A DNA stretch of 9,173 nt from Candidatus Latescibacterota bacterium (GTDB taxonomy: Bacteria > JAAXHH01): NCBI GenBank assembly GCA_022821935.1, contig JAJECR010000324.1, forward strand, positions 1-9,173. The letters run 5' to 3'. Positions 1 to 6,497 of this stretch are shown in pieces. The position numbers and the translations under genes were made by a program. Each line of letters starts with the position of its first letter. The first letter of the stretch is position 1. The notes below the pieces were generated by a model. The model saw only the letters and a program-made list of their open reading frames with translations, was not told the origin of the DNA and searched no databases.

Positions 1-260
1 ATGTTCTGGAGATGATCGGGCCTGATACCCACGTGATTCCCGGTCACGGCGACCTGGGCGACCGGGCGGATTTGGAAGCCTATCACGGTATGCTCGTTGC
101 GACCACAGAGGCCGTCCGCGCGATGATGGCGGAGGGAAAAGCGCTCGACGAAATCAAGGCGGCTGGCCTGCCGGAGCAATGGGACGGATATGCGAACGAC
201 TTCATCCCGGAAGCGCGATGGATCGAGACGATCTACAACAGTTACAGCACGCCGGAATAA
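1..260 (+). CDS. MBL-fold metallo-hydrolase, C-terminal fragment
   Basis: The frame is open from the left edge (first full codon at 3) and stops with TAA at 258-260, so only about 85 C-terminal residues are visible. The internal ATG at 12 is not a credible start, because the frame continues upstream of it with V-L-E and the fragment begins inside a domain. The motif HVIPGHG (His codon of PGHG at 45-47) is the typical late metal-binding histidine motif of metallo-beta-lactamase-fold hydrolases. It is followed by the usual alpha-helical tail: a LEAYHGML segment, then a GKALDEIKAAGLP segment. This tail style is common in single-domain MBL proteins of the quinoprotein-relay or cyclase-like groups, which often carry an N-terminal signal that cannot be checked here. 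Substrate is unknown. The family call is fairly safe; the subfamily is a guess. Confidence 0.8.
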   Translation, partial: VLEMIGPDTHVIPGHGDLGDRADLEAYHGMLVATTEAVRAMMAEGKALDEIKAAGLPEQWDGYANDFIPEARWIETIYNSYSTPE

Positions 261-377
261 AGCGCGGACAACACCCGGAATAACGCGTGTGGCAGCGACC
301 GGATAAGAGGTGTCGGTGCTGCGCTCATAGCACACTCCAGGACAGCGTGCATCGGTCAGGTCAGGCCTGCCACTTTG

Positions 378-398
378 CTTGACACGCACTTGACACGC
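378..398 (+). repeat. Tandem 10-bp direct repeat with twin TTGACA boxes
   Basis: The sequence CTTGACACGC occurs at 378-387 and again at 389-398, a period of 11 bases or about one helical turn. Each copy contains the sigma70 -35 hexamer TTGACA (379-384 and 390-395). Downstream, at the 16-18 base spacing, no good -10 box is visible: the candidates GAATCC and AAGACA are weak. The repeat could be overlapping -35 elements of a weak or activated promoter, or a two-site operator read by one regulator on the same DNA face. The repeat itself is directly visible; its function is inferred. Confidence 0.45.
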
Positions 399-417
399 GG
401 CGGAATCCAGGCAAGAC

Positions 418-423
418 AGGAGG
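418..423 (+). promoter_or_regulatory. Ribosome binding site deciding the TTG start at 430
   Basis: A perfect AGGAGG lies six bases before TTG at 430. No in-frame ATG or GTG lies in a better place, and the residues right after the TTG (QIIDGHQHLW) are the conserved N-terminal beta strand and metal motif of the amidohydrolase. Together these fix the non-ATG start. Confidence 0.8.
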
Positions 424-429
424 TTTTCA

Positions 430-1272
430 TTGCAGATCATCGATGGTCATCAGCATCTCTGGGATACGGCTGAACTGAGTTATCCCTGGCTCGAGGGGTT
501 CGATGCCCTGCGTCAGCGGTACGGACCGGAAGACTACCGGACGGCTATCGACGGCATCGACATCGTAAAGTCCGTCCATATCGAGGCGGATCCCGCGCGG
601 GGCGCGGAGGTGGCCGAGGTGGACCGGCTCGTGCGCATCGCCGCCGAGGACGGCATGATCGGCGCGATCGTCGCCACGGCGCCGCTGGAATCGGAAGACA
701 GGGAAGCAACGCTGGACAGGCTGGCCGCGGACTATCCCATGGTGGTCGGCATCCGGCGCATGGCCTGGCACCACGAAGATCCTGAATTTTACAGCTGGCC
801 GTCCCTGATCGAAGGCGTCAAATCCCTGCCCCGGTACGGATACACCTTCGAGTTGTGTGCCAACGTCACGCAACTTGACGCCGCGGTGACCCTGGTGCGC
901 GCCACGTCCGATGTCACCCATGCCATCAACCACTGCGGCGGACCCGATATCGCGGGCGATGGATTCGCGCCATGGGCGGACTACATGAACCAGTTGGCCG
1001 GATTTCCCAACACGGTCTGTAAGATATCAGGACTGGTCACCCGGGCGAAGGCAGACTGGACCGGGGACGACCTGAGGCCATACATCGACCACCTGCTCGA
1101 TATATTCGGTTTTGACCGGGTGATGTACGGCAGCGACTGGCCGGTTTGCACACTCGGCGCCACGTACAGAGGATGGTTCGACACCCTCGTTGACGCGGTG
1201 AAGGGCATATCGGACGAAGAACGCCGCAAGCTGTTTCACGACAACGCCAGGGCTTTTTACCGATTAGGGTGA
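430..1272 (+). CDS. Amidohydrolase, L-fuconolactonase-like (COG3618 type)
   Basis: The protein has 280 residues and starts at TTG behind AGGAGG. It is a TIM-barrel metal-dependent hydrolase of the amidohydrolase-2 family. The HxH motif of strand 1 is DGHQH (His7, His9), followed by Leu-Trp-Asp and a SYPWL segment, as is common in sugar-lactone hydrolases. Further barrel landmarks are VHIEA (Glu52), VGIRR (106-110), INHCGGPD (His168), CKISGL (Lys198) and the hallmark YGSDWPVC (Asp236, the expected C-terminal metal/catalytic Asp). The C-terminus, DNARAFYRL, is also typical. Length matches the family (about 270-300), and no signal peptide is seen, so it is probably cytoplasmic. Relatives hydrolyse L-fucono-1,5-lactone, other sugar lactones or 2-pyrone-4,6-dicarboxylate; the exact lactone cannot be told from sequence. 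It ends 34 bases before the oxidase subunit gene, so the two may share a transcript although their functions look unrelated. Confidence 0.87.
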   Translation: MQIIDGHQHLWDTAELSYPWLEGFDALRQRYGPEDYRTAIDGIDIVKSVHIEADPARGAEVAEVDRLVRIAAEDGMIGAIVATAPLESEDREATLDRLAADYPMVVGIRRMAWHHEDPEFYSWPSLIEGVKSLPRYGYTFELCANVTQLDAAVTLVRATSDVTHAINHCGGPDIAGDGFAPWADYMNQLAGFPNTVCKISGLVTRAKADWTGDDLRPYIDHLLDIFGFDRVMYGSDWPVCTLGATYRGWFDTLVDAVKGISDEERRKLFHDNARAFYRLG

Positions 1273-1306
1273 ATCGAGCCCGTGGGGTTGAGCAGGAGTC
1301 TTAATA

Positions 1307-2050
1307 ATGTCTGTCGTAACGAGACCTGACACCGGGACTGACGTGCTCGAACCTGAAGTGCGGGAACGGGAGTGGATCCGGCTTCCTGGATTCAGCGGCG
1401 GGAATACCGGGTTTGATGACCGCGGCAGTAGAAACGGCGGCGGGAACGGCCGGGGAGGAGGAGGCGGCGAACCACCCGGATCACCCGCTGTCAAGCCGCC
1501 CGGTACTGGAGCGAACGTACTGGGCATGCTGATGTTCATCGCCAGCGAAGCCGTCCTTTTCCTCACGCTGATCGTCACGTTCGCCGTGGTGCGGGCGGGA
1601 TACCCGGAATGGCCGCCATCGGACCAGCCCAGGCTTCCCGTGATGGCGTCCTTCGTCAACACCCTGGTCCTGCTGGGCAGCGGCGCCGCCATGTTTGGCG
1701 CGTGGCGGTCCATACGGCGCGGGCTGGTGCGGTCCTCCAGGCGACGCCTAACCGCCGCCACGCTGCTTGGTATCCTGTTCCTTGTGGTGCAGGGCGTGGA
1801 ATGGGTCCGGCTGATCGATTTCGGACTGACGGTCACCGGGAACATCTACGGCGCGGTTTTCTACGTGATGATCGGGATGCACGCACTGCACGTCTTCATC
1901 GCCGTCCTGGGGCTGCTCTACGTGGTGCGCGGGTTCAGCAGGGGAGCTTATACCCGCGAAGAACACGACGGGTTGACCATGGGCGGGATGTTCTGGGGAT
2001 TCGTGGTGCTCATCTGGCCCGTGCTGTTTGTATTCGTATACCTGTTGTAA
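1307..2050 (+). CDS. coxC: Cytochrome c oxidase subunit III (haem-copper oxidase)
   Basis: The protein has 247 residues, with ATG at 1307 and AGGAG at 1294-1298. Subunit III is an integral membrane component of haem-copper terminal oxidases that stabilises the catalytic subunit I and its proton uptake. Five hydrophobic helices are visible, at about residues 70-96, 110-136, 147-171, 181-209 and 226-247; this is the short bacterial form lacking the first two helices of the seven-helix type. Family landmarks are FIASEAVLF in the first helix (Glu81, equivalent to the conserved membrane Glu of subunit III), GVEW (Glu165), and MHALHVF (His192, His195), which matches the family's GxHxxHV motif. Two oddities stand out. 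Residues 31-66 form a Gly/Pro/Asn-rich, probably disordered cytosolic extension. The last helix reads FWGFVVLIWP where the classical form has YWHFVDxVW, so the usual His and Asp are missing. No subunit I, II or IV gene lies in the window. The call is firm; the oxidase subtype (aa3, caa3, bo-like or alternative) is open. Confidence 0.88.
   Translation: MSVVTRPDTGTDVLEPEVREREWIRLPGFSGGNTGFDDRGSRNGGGNGRGGGGGEPPGSPAVKPPGTGANVLGMLMFIASEAVLFLTLIVTFAVVRAGYPEWPPSDQPRLPVMASFVNTLVLLGSGAAMFGAWRSIRRGLVRSSRRRLTAATLLGILFLVVQGVEWVRLIDFGLTVTGNIYGAVFYVMIGMHALHVFIAVLGLLYVVRGFSRGAYTREEHDGLTMGGMFWGFVVLIWPVLFVFVYLL
1421..1471 (+). repeat. Low-complexity Gly/Arg/Asn coding segment
   Basis: This segment encodes residues 39-55 of the subunit III protein, in which ten of 17 residues are glycine, including runs of three and five. 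At DNA level it is G-rich, with GGCGGG, GGAGG and GGAGGAGG units. It lies just before the first membrane helix. It looks like a flexible linker that varies among relatives rather than a domain. Confidence 0.6.
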
Positions 2051-2103
2051 GCCTCCTCCTTCCTGCAAACTGATCGTCACTTCTCAGCGAAAACGGAGCG
2101 AGC

Positions 2104-3318
2104 ATGAATTCCACTTTCGGCACTGCCGTCCGGCGTGAGGCGGAGCGGTTGAGCGCCCAGGGCAAGGACGCCAACCAGATCGCGAAGATCGTATGCGACC
2201 AGGACCCCGAAGGGTACAACTATGGTATCGGTATCGTCGTGGACGGGCGTGGCCAGGCGTGGCCGACCTCTGAGACGCTGTTACGCCATGCCAGGGCCGA
2301 AATCGACAACAGCCTGCTCGGCGAATACATGAGCACCGCTTCCCTTGCTGCGTCGTTGAAGGAAGCCGTGTTGCGATGGCAGCGCGTACCCGAGGACTAT
2401 TGGGACCGTTTCTCGCTGCTGATCCCCTCGGACGCAGGCACCGGTGCGGTAAAGACGGCGGTCGAGATGGCCCTGCAGCTGTATCCCTTCCTGCGTGCGA
2501 TAGGCGTGGAGGAGCTTTCCTGGCCCGCGTACAAGGCCGTCGCCCGGATGAGCAGGATCTCGTGCCGTGAGTTTCCCATTGGCGACGTCATGGATGGGCC
2601 GGACCTCCTGCGGGTCTACCAGGCGGGTCCCATGAATACGACGGGCCGCGTTCAGTCCGGGGAGTCCATGCGCGCACGGGCTGCGGCCGCGAAGGGCAGT
2701 CCCGTGCTGCTGGACCGGGCCTATTCGGGGTTCGAGTACGCCCGCGCGCTCGATTCCCGCGGGTATGACGAGATCATGACCATGAGTTACGATGACCAGA
2801 TCCGGCCCTTCATCGAAAACGACGTGCCCTTCTGGGTGTCCGTCAGCCCGACCAAGTCGTTCGGTACCTTCGCGCTCCGCCCCTGCGGGATGCTCCTGGT
2901 GCACTGTCCCGACTCGTCCCGCGCTGAAGAGATCGCGGCACTTGCCAATGTGGTGACGCGTGCCCGGGGATCGTCCTTCGAACATCCTGTTACAAGGGCC
3001 TTTGTATCGGCCCTTGTCCACGACCTTGCGCATCTGGAACGCGAACACGCAGATATTCTTCGGCGCGTCGCCACCGCGGAGCATACGTGGAAGGAAAGAT
3101 CCGCCGGAACAACGCTTGCCGAACAGTTCACGGATAGCTACGCCGGCCTGTTCCGCAATCCCCGCGTCGGTGACGAGGCCCAGGCGGCGATCTACGACGC
3201 CCATCTTTATCCGGTGTTTACGCCGGGACGCTGCCGGCTCAACATAACCGGCCTCCCTGAAGAGCAGGACATCGCCGGCGACCACGTAGCGGTTTTCGCA
3301 AGATTCTGCCAGGGATAG
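2104..3318 (+). CDS. PLP-dependent aminotransferase, aspartate aminotransferase-like (class I, fold type I)
   Basis: The protein has 404 residues, with ATG at 2104 and GGAG at 2095-2098. The family moves an amino group between an amino acid and a 2-oxo acid through pyridoxal phosphate (PLP). The aspartate aminotransferase plan can be followed along the chain: NYGIGIVVD (39-47); EYMST near Tyr75; SDAGTGAV (109-116), matching the PLP phosphate loop (PGGTGAL type); LSWPAYK (138-144), with Trp140 expected to stack on the cofactor; NTTG (178-181), replacing the usual NPTG; DRAYSGF (204-210), with Asp204 for the pyridine nitrogen and Tyr207 for O3'; SPTKSFG followed by Arg259 (Ser248, Lys251 as Schiff-base lysine); and RLNITGL (Arg378) for the substrate alpha-carboxylate. 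Arg298 is a possible side-chain carboxylate arginine. Length is typical (about 395-410). No signal peptide is seen, so it is cytoplasmic. Active-site completeness argues for a working enzyme; the substrate is unknown, with acidic or aromatic amino acids most likely. It lies 53 bases after the oxidase gene and 200 bases before the RidA-like gene. Confidence 0.82.
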   Translation: MNSTFGTAVRREAERLSAQGKDANQIAKIVCDQDPEGYNYGIGIVVDGRGQAWPTSETLLRHARAEIDNSLLGEYMSTASLAASLKEAVLRWQRVPEDYWDRFSLLIPSDAGTGAVKTAVEMALQLYPFLRAIGVEELSWPAYKAVARMSRISCREFPIGDVMDGPDLLRVYQAGPMNTTGRVQSGESMRARAAAAKGSPVLLDRAYSGFEYARALDSRGYDEIMTMSYDDQIRPFIENDVPFWVSVSPTKSFGTFALRPCGMLLVHCPDSSRAEEIAALANVVTRARGSSFEHPVTRAFVSALVHDLAHLEREHADILRRVATAEHTWKERSAGTTLAEQFTDSYAGLFRNPRVGDEAQAAIYDAHLYPVFTPGRCRLNITGLPEEQDIAGDHVAVFARFCQG

Positions 3319-3345
3319 AGGATAGCCGCCTTGTCCATTTCCCGC

Positions 3346-3374
3346 TTGTTTTTGCCGGCTCCACAGTGTAATTT
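3346..3374 (+). promoter_or_regulatory. Candidate sigma70-like promoter upstream of RidA-like gene
   Basis: TTGTTT at 3346-3351 is separated by exactly 17 bases from TAATTT at 3369-3374. Both hexamers match the consensus at four of six positions. Initiation would fall near 3381, giving a 5' leader of about 138 bases. It is plausible from spacing, but such matches arise by chance in AT-rich patches of intergenic DNA. Confidence 0.35.
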
Positions 3375-3488
3375 CTATGGCTTGAATTGATAGAGGATCC
3401 GCAGTCCCTTTTCAACCGTGTCGGGATTTGCGGGAAACGTACGGGGACTTACGGTTCGCGGTCATCCGCAGTGTGCACGCCGAGACCA

Positions 3489-3494
3489 TACAAT
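3489..3494 (+). promoter_or_regulatory. Candidate -10 element TACAAT near the RidA-like start
   Basis: TACAAT matches TATAAT at five of six positions. It would start a transcript at about 3501, just before the AAAGGA ribosome site at 3504-3509. No recognisable -35 box lies 16-18 bases upstream (around 3466-3472), so it would need an activator or another sigma factor. Confidence 0.25.
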
Positions 3495-3503
3495 ACTGAT
3501 TTG

Positions 3504-3509
3504 AAAGGA
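3504..3509 (+). promoter_or_regulatory. Ribosome binding site deciding the ATG start at 3519
   Basis: AAAGGA lies nine bases before ATG 3519. The open frame extends 44 codons further up to a TTG at 3387 without a good ribosome site. The residues before Met at 3519 are rich in Arg, Cys, Ser and Thr and do not look like part of the fold, so 3519 is preferred. Confidence 0.7.
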
Positions 3510-3518
3510 CATCACCGC

Positions 3519-4715
3519 ATGGCACAGGTCAGCATCGTCAGGCATAATCCCATCGCCATTTTCTCCAACCCCACGGAAGTCATCGTCAAGGACGACCACA
3601 ACCAGGTATTTCGTCTCATCGAACCGAGCGGAAACGTCGGCACGCAATACCCAAACGACATTGGTTCCGAGTGGTTCGGCACAATCGAAAACCTGAACAA
3701 GAACCTGGTCATCTGCGGAGTCAACTGGTCGGACGTTTACAAGACGGACGTGCTGTGGACCACGCCATCCGGCGACCGGGGAGTCTGCGACAGGATGAAA
3801 GATGACTACAACGCCGTTTACGCCCCGATGATCGACGCGGTGACCGGTGGTCCGCTTCGGTCCAACCGCATGGCGCGGTTCACGCATCCCGAAGGCTTCC
3901 CGGACCCCGTAGCGCTCTTCGAGGTTCAGATCAAGGCGGTGGCCGGCGAGCACGTCTCTATCGGCGACGGCGTAATCGATTACGGATACTGGCAGGACCA
4001 CCAGCCGAGCGGCGCCTCGGTCATGCATACCCGCGACGGAGAGGTCATCACCTCCCTGGGATCTGACCTGGCCGAGGAAACAGCCTTCGTGCTCGACGAG
4101 CATTACCTGAAGCCCTTTGCCGAAGCGGGTGTCGACTTCAGGAAACAGACCGTGTGGATGGAAATCCTGGTCGCCGTCGACGATGCCCCCGAGAAAACCT
4201 GGGAAAGGATCGATACGGTCCGGCGGGTCTTCGAAGACTATTTCGGCGACGACCGGCCGGCAGGGTTGATCTACCCGGTTTCCCGCATCCCGAACCTGGA
4301 CGGCATCGTGGAACCTCAGCCCCGGGTGGTTTCCGGCGACGTGAGCATAACGCGTTCCGGCGAGATCGAGGACGGCTTCAGCACCTGGACCTCGATCCGG
4401 TATGGCGGCGTCACCGAGGTCATGACCAGCGCCGTGGGCGGTGATGACGCCGGCCGGCAGCTTTCCACGCTGGACGTGCGCATCAAGGCGGCGGGCGGGA
4501 ACGGACTCAAGGAGGACGGCATCTTCAACAACGCCTATGTGGTCGCCGGCGCGGACTCGGCCGCGAACAGGGCCTGGATCCAGGAATTCAACGCGTCCTT
4601 CAGCGCCTGGTACGAAGGCACGGCGCCGGCGGGCCGCACCGCCCAGTTCATCGGCGGCATCCAGCAGGCGTCCTACCCGTCGGGCATTTCGAACCGTGCC
4701 ATTTTCGCCGGGTAA
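3519..4715 (+). CDS. Triple RidA/YjgF-like domain protein (putative enamine/imine deaminase relative)
   Basis: The protein has 398 residues from ATG 3519 and no signal peptide. I do not recognise it as a named gene, but three successive RidA-like (YjgF/YER057c/UK114) segments can be argued. Unit 1 (about 15-143) ends NAVYAPM-...-DPVALFEVQIKAVAG, like the RidA end where a partner loop is followed by a VEIEAIA strand. Unit 2 (about 150-273) is clearest: EETAFVLDEHYLKPFAEAGV (187-205, the helix with an AG turn), TVWMEILVAVDDAPE (211-225), then YFGDDRPAGLIYPVSRIP (241-258) and GIVEPQPRV, closely following RidA's 'YFGDxRPAR...V...LP...VEIE'. Unit 3 (about 285-398) has a helix RAWIQEFNASFSAWYEGTAPAGR (351-373). 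In unit 2 the catalytic Arg expected after RPA is Gly (RPAG), so that unit may be structural. Classical RidA (about 130 residues, trimeric) hydrolyses reactive 2-aminoacrylate-type enamines made by PLP enzymes. A single chain of three units could fold as a pseudo-trimer. Family assignment is inference from motif shape; function is unproven. Confidence 0.55.
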   Translation: MAQVSIVRHNPIAIFSNPTEVIVKDDHNQVFRLIEPSGNVGTQYPNDIGSEWFGTIENLNKNLVICGVNWSDVYKTDVLWTTPSGDRGVCDRMKDDYNAVYAPMIDAVTGGPLRSNRMARFTHPEGFPDPVALFEVQIKAVAGEHVSIGDGVIDYGYWQDHQPSGASVMHTRDGEVITSLGSDLAEETAFVLDEHYLKPFAEAGVDFRKQTVWMEILVAVDDAPEKTWERIDTVRRVFEDYFGDDRPAGLIYPVSRIPNLDGIVEPQPRVVSGDVSITRSGEIEDGFSTWTSIRYGGVTEVMTSAVGGDDAGRQLSTLDVRIKAAGGNGLKEDGIFNNAYVVAGADSAANRAWIQEFNASFSAWYEGTAPAGRTAQFIGGIQQASYPSGISNRAIFAG

Positions 4716-4761
4716 GGCGGTAATGCACGGGCCGGGGAAAGTTGTTCAGCCCAACATAACC

Positions 4762-4770
4762 AGGGGGAGG
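4762..4770 (+). promoter_or_regulatory. Ribosome binding site deciding the GTG start at 4776
   Basis: The purine run AGGGGGAGG ends five bases before GTG 4776. Reading upstream in the same frame, there is no ATG, GTG or TTG before the stop of the previous gene at 4713-4715, so GTG 4776 is the only possible start that keeps the signal peptide. Confidence 0.8.
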
Positions 4771-4775
4771 TTCTT

Positions 4776-6464
4776 GTGAATCCGAGTCTCCTCCTGTGTT
4801 TTCTTCTCTTTTTTTGCCTGCCTGTCTTTCAAGTCGCACAGGACGGTACCGCGCTTCCGGATCCTGCCGCACAGCCTGTAAATACGGTTGGCAAGGCTAT
4901 GCCGCCGGATGCGGCGCCTCTCGCACGGCAGGTTTATTCCTTTCACCTCCCTGAGCCCACCACGCTCGATATAGGGATTGCCGTCTACGAAGCGACAGGC
5001 GCGGTGTTTTCCTTCGAAGGCCTGACCCGGCTGGACCACAATAACGAGATCATGCCGGCAGCGGCCGACCGATGGGAGTCATCTCCCGATGGCACACGCT
5101 GGACCTTCCACCTGCGCAGGGGCGCGATGTGGAGCGACGGCAGGCCCGTCACCGCCCATGATTTCGAATACGCCTTCAAGCGAATGGTCGATCCGGCCAG
5201 TGCGAACCGGAACGCGTCCTTTTACTACGAAATCGAAGGGGCGAAAGCCTTCAACCAGGGATTGACCCGGGATGCGGGTTCCGTGGGCGTGAGGGCCATC
5301 GATGACCACACGCTGGTCATACGAACCACGCTGCCCTGTCCCTACCTCCCCTATATCGCCTCCTTTCCCACGTCCGTCCCGGTACCCCGCTGGCAGGTGG
5401 AGAAGCACGGTCCCGGGTGGTCTGAACCCGGCCGGTTCGTAACCAATTCGACCTTCAAGCTGGATGCCTGGGATCACGGCTCCCGCTTTGAGTTCGTCCT
5501 GGACCCCAACTACAACGGTCCCCACAAGGGATACGTGGAGCGGATCATCGGAAAGTTCCTGGACACCCGCATGATGGCCGGCGGCACGCTGGCCTACGAA
5601 AACGACGAGATCGACCAGCAGGACGTTACCCCCATCGATCTTCCGCGTATCAGAAGCCATCCACGACTCTCCGGGGAACTGCATGTCAGCAAGGATTTCA
5701 TGACCCATTTTCTCTTTTTCAACGCAGACTATCCGCCCTTCGACAACCTGAAGGTGCGCCAGGCGATCAGCCACGCCATCGACCGGGAGGTCATATGCCG
5801 GGTGTTGCTCCAGGGTATGGGCATGCCGGCCTGGTCCATGCTTCCACCCGGATTTCCGGGCCATGCGGGCGGTAAGTACCGGGACATACAGCGATTCGAT
5901 CCGCAACTGGCCAAACAGCGCCTGCGCGAAGCGGGATATCCGGAAGGACGGGGATTCCCCAGGATAGAGATGTGGGTCAACAATATAGCCCGCCAGCAGG
6001 TAGGGCAGGCCATTCAGGAAATGCTCAAGACCCACCTGGGGATCAATATGTCGATCCGTGTGGTCGAGAGCATCTCCTACCGGACCGCCCAATACCAGCG
6101 AAAGGTACCCTTCAGCCTGATCCAGTATCACTACGACTATCCCGATCCGAACAACATGCTCGCCATGGTCTGGCGGTCCCAGCCGGCCGGATACAGCCGC
6201 CATCCATGGAGAAACACGGAATTCGACCGGCTGGTCGACGAGGCGGCGGCGGAGATGGACGCCGGCCGTCGTTTCCGTCTATACGATCAGGCCCAGCGGA
6301 TCCTCTCCGAGGACGTGGGCGCGGTGTTTCTCTACTACGGCAAGAAGGCCGCCCTGCGAAAACCATGGCTTAAAGGCATCAAAGAGGATCGGGACGGCGA
6401 ATACCCCTTCTGGGGCAACAACACGGGCTATTTCGACATCTATATCGGAGATGCCGGGCGATAG
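4776..6464 (+). CDS. ABC transporter solute-binding protein, OppA/DppA type (SBP_bac_5)
   Basis: The protein has 562 residues from GTG 4776. Members capture oligopeptides (also some sugars, nickel or opines) outside the inner membrane and hand them to an ABC importer. Residues 5-21 form a hydrophobic secretion core; likely cleavage is near 21-23 (V-A-Q). Cys8 and Cys14 do not sit in a lipobox, so it is probably soluble and periplasmic. Family landmarks: LPEPTTLDIGIA (58-69), the SBP_bac_5 signature at about 94-136 (PAAADRWE, then DGTRWTFHLRRGAMWSDG and TAHDFEYAFKR), FLFFNADYPPFDN (312-324), VRQAISHAIDRE (327-338), and YDYPDPNN (453-460). Length fits OppA (520-600), and the fold looks complete. 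The n-region (Met-Asn-Pro-Ser) has no Lys or Arg, which is unusual for a Sec signal. The gene begins 60 bases after the RidA-like gene, so co-transcription is likely. No permease or ATPase gene is adjacent. The peptide ligand is inferred from family only. Confidence 0.9.
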   Translation: MNPSLLLCFLLFFCLPVFQVAQDGTALPDPAAQPVNTVGKAMPPDAAPLARQVYSFHLPEPTTLDIGIAVYEATGAVFSFEGLTRLDHNNEIMPAAADRWESSPDGTRWTFHLRRGAMWSDGRPVTAHDFEYAFKRMVDPASANRNASFYYEIEGAKAFNQGLTRDAGSVGVRAIDDHTLVIRTTLPCPYLPYIASFPTSVPVPRWQVEKHGPGWSEPGRFVTNSTFKLDAWDHGSRFEFVLDPNYNGPHKGYVERIIGKFLDTRMMAGGTLAYENDEIDQQDVTPIDLPRIRSHPRLSGELHVSKDFMTHFLFFNADYPPFDNLKVRQAISHAIDREVICRVLLQGMGMPAWSMLPPGFPGHAGGKYRDIQRFDPQLAKQRLREAGYPEGRGFPRIEMWVNNIARQQVGQAIQEMLKTHLGINMSIRVVESISYRTAQYQRKVPFSLIQYHYDYPDPNNMLAMVWRSQPAGYSRHPWRNTEFDRLVDEAAAEMDAGRRFRLYDQAQRILSEDVGAVFLYYGKKAALRKPWLKGIKEDRDGEYPFWGNNTGYFDIYIGDAGR

Positions 6465-6497
6465 CGAAACTCCCCGCACTGCCCTGACCGTTTCGGT

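Larger units (their letters stand above)
261..429. other. Intergenic region between MBL gene and amidohydrolase
   Basis: This 169-base stretch has no credible gene. It holds a weak hairpin (GTGCT at 316-320 with AGCAC at 329-333, 8-base loop, no T tract), a short GGTCA/GGTCAGG iteration around 354-366, the tandem TTGACACGC repeat at 378-398, and a strong Shine-Dalgarno site at 418-423. The size and content suit a promoter region for the downstream amidohydrolase, separating it from the MBL gene. Confidence 0.5.
3319..3518. other. Intergenic region before the RidA-like gene
   Basis: This 200-base gap holds no convincing gene. A TTG at 3387 opens a frame running into the downstream gene, but the translated leader is not domain-like and no ribosome site precedes it. 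The gap contains two promoter candidates (listed separately) and a repeated ATCCGCAGT (3397-3405 and 3465-3473). It lacks a hairpin plus T-run terminator, though a T-rich patch follows the aminotransferase stop at about 3346-3353. Confidence 0.5.

Noticed and set aside
2281..3285. A 334-codon - strand frame within the aminotransferase gene.
   Set aside because: Antisense shadow of a gene with complete PLP-enzyme motifs; its composition is typical of a codon-bias shadow.
3319..3365. Possible intrinsic terminator after the aminotransferase, because of a T-rich patch.
   Set aside because: No GC-rich inverted repeat precedes the T run; it fits better as the -35 region of a promoter candidate.
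3387..3518. Upstream extension of the RidA-like gene to a TTG start at 3387.
   Set aside because: No ribosome site precedes the TTG, the 44 extra residues are Arg/Cys/Thr-rich and not fold-like, and ATG 3519 has AAAGGA at a good distance.
5079..6203. A 374-codon - strand frame inside the first binding protein gene.
   Set aside because: Fully antisense to conserved SBP_bac_5 sequence, no ribosome site of its own seen, and no recognisable motif.
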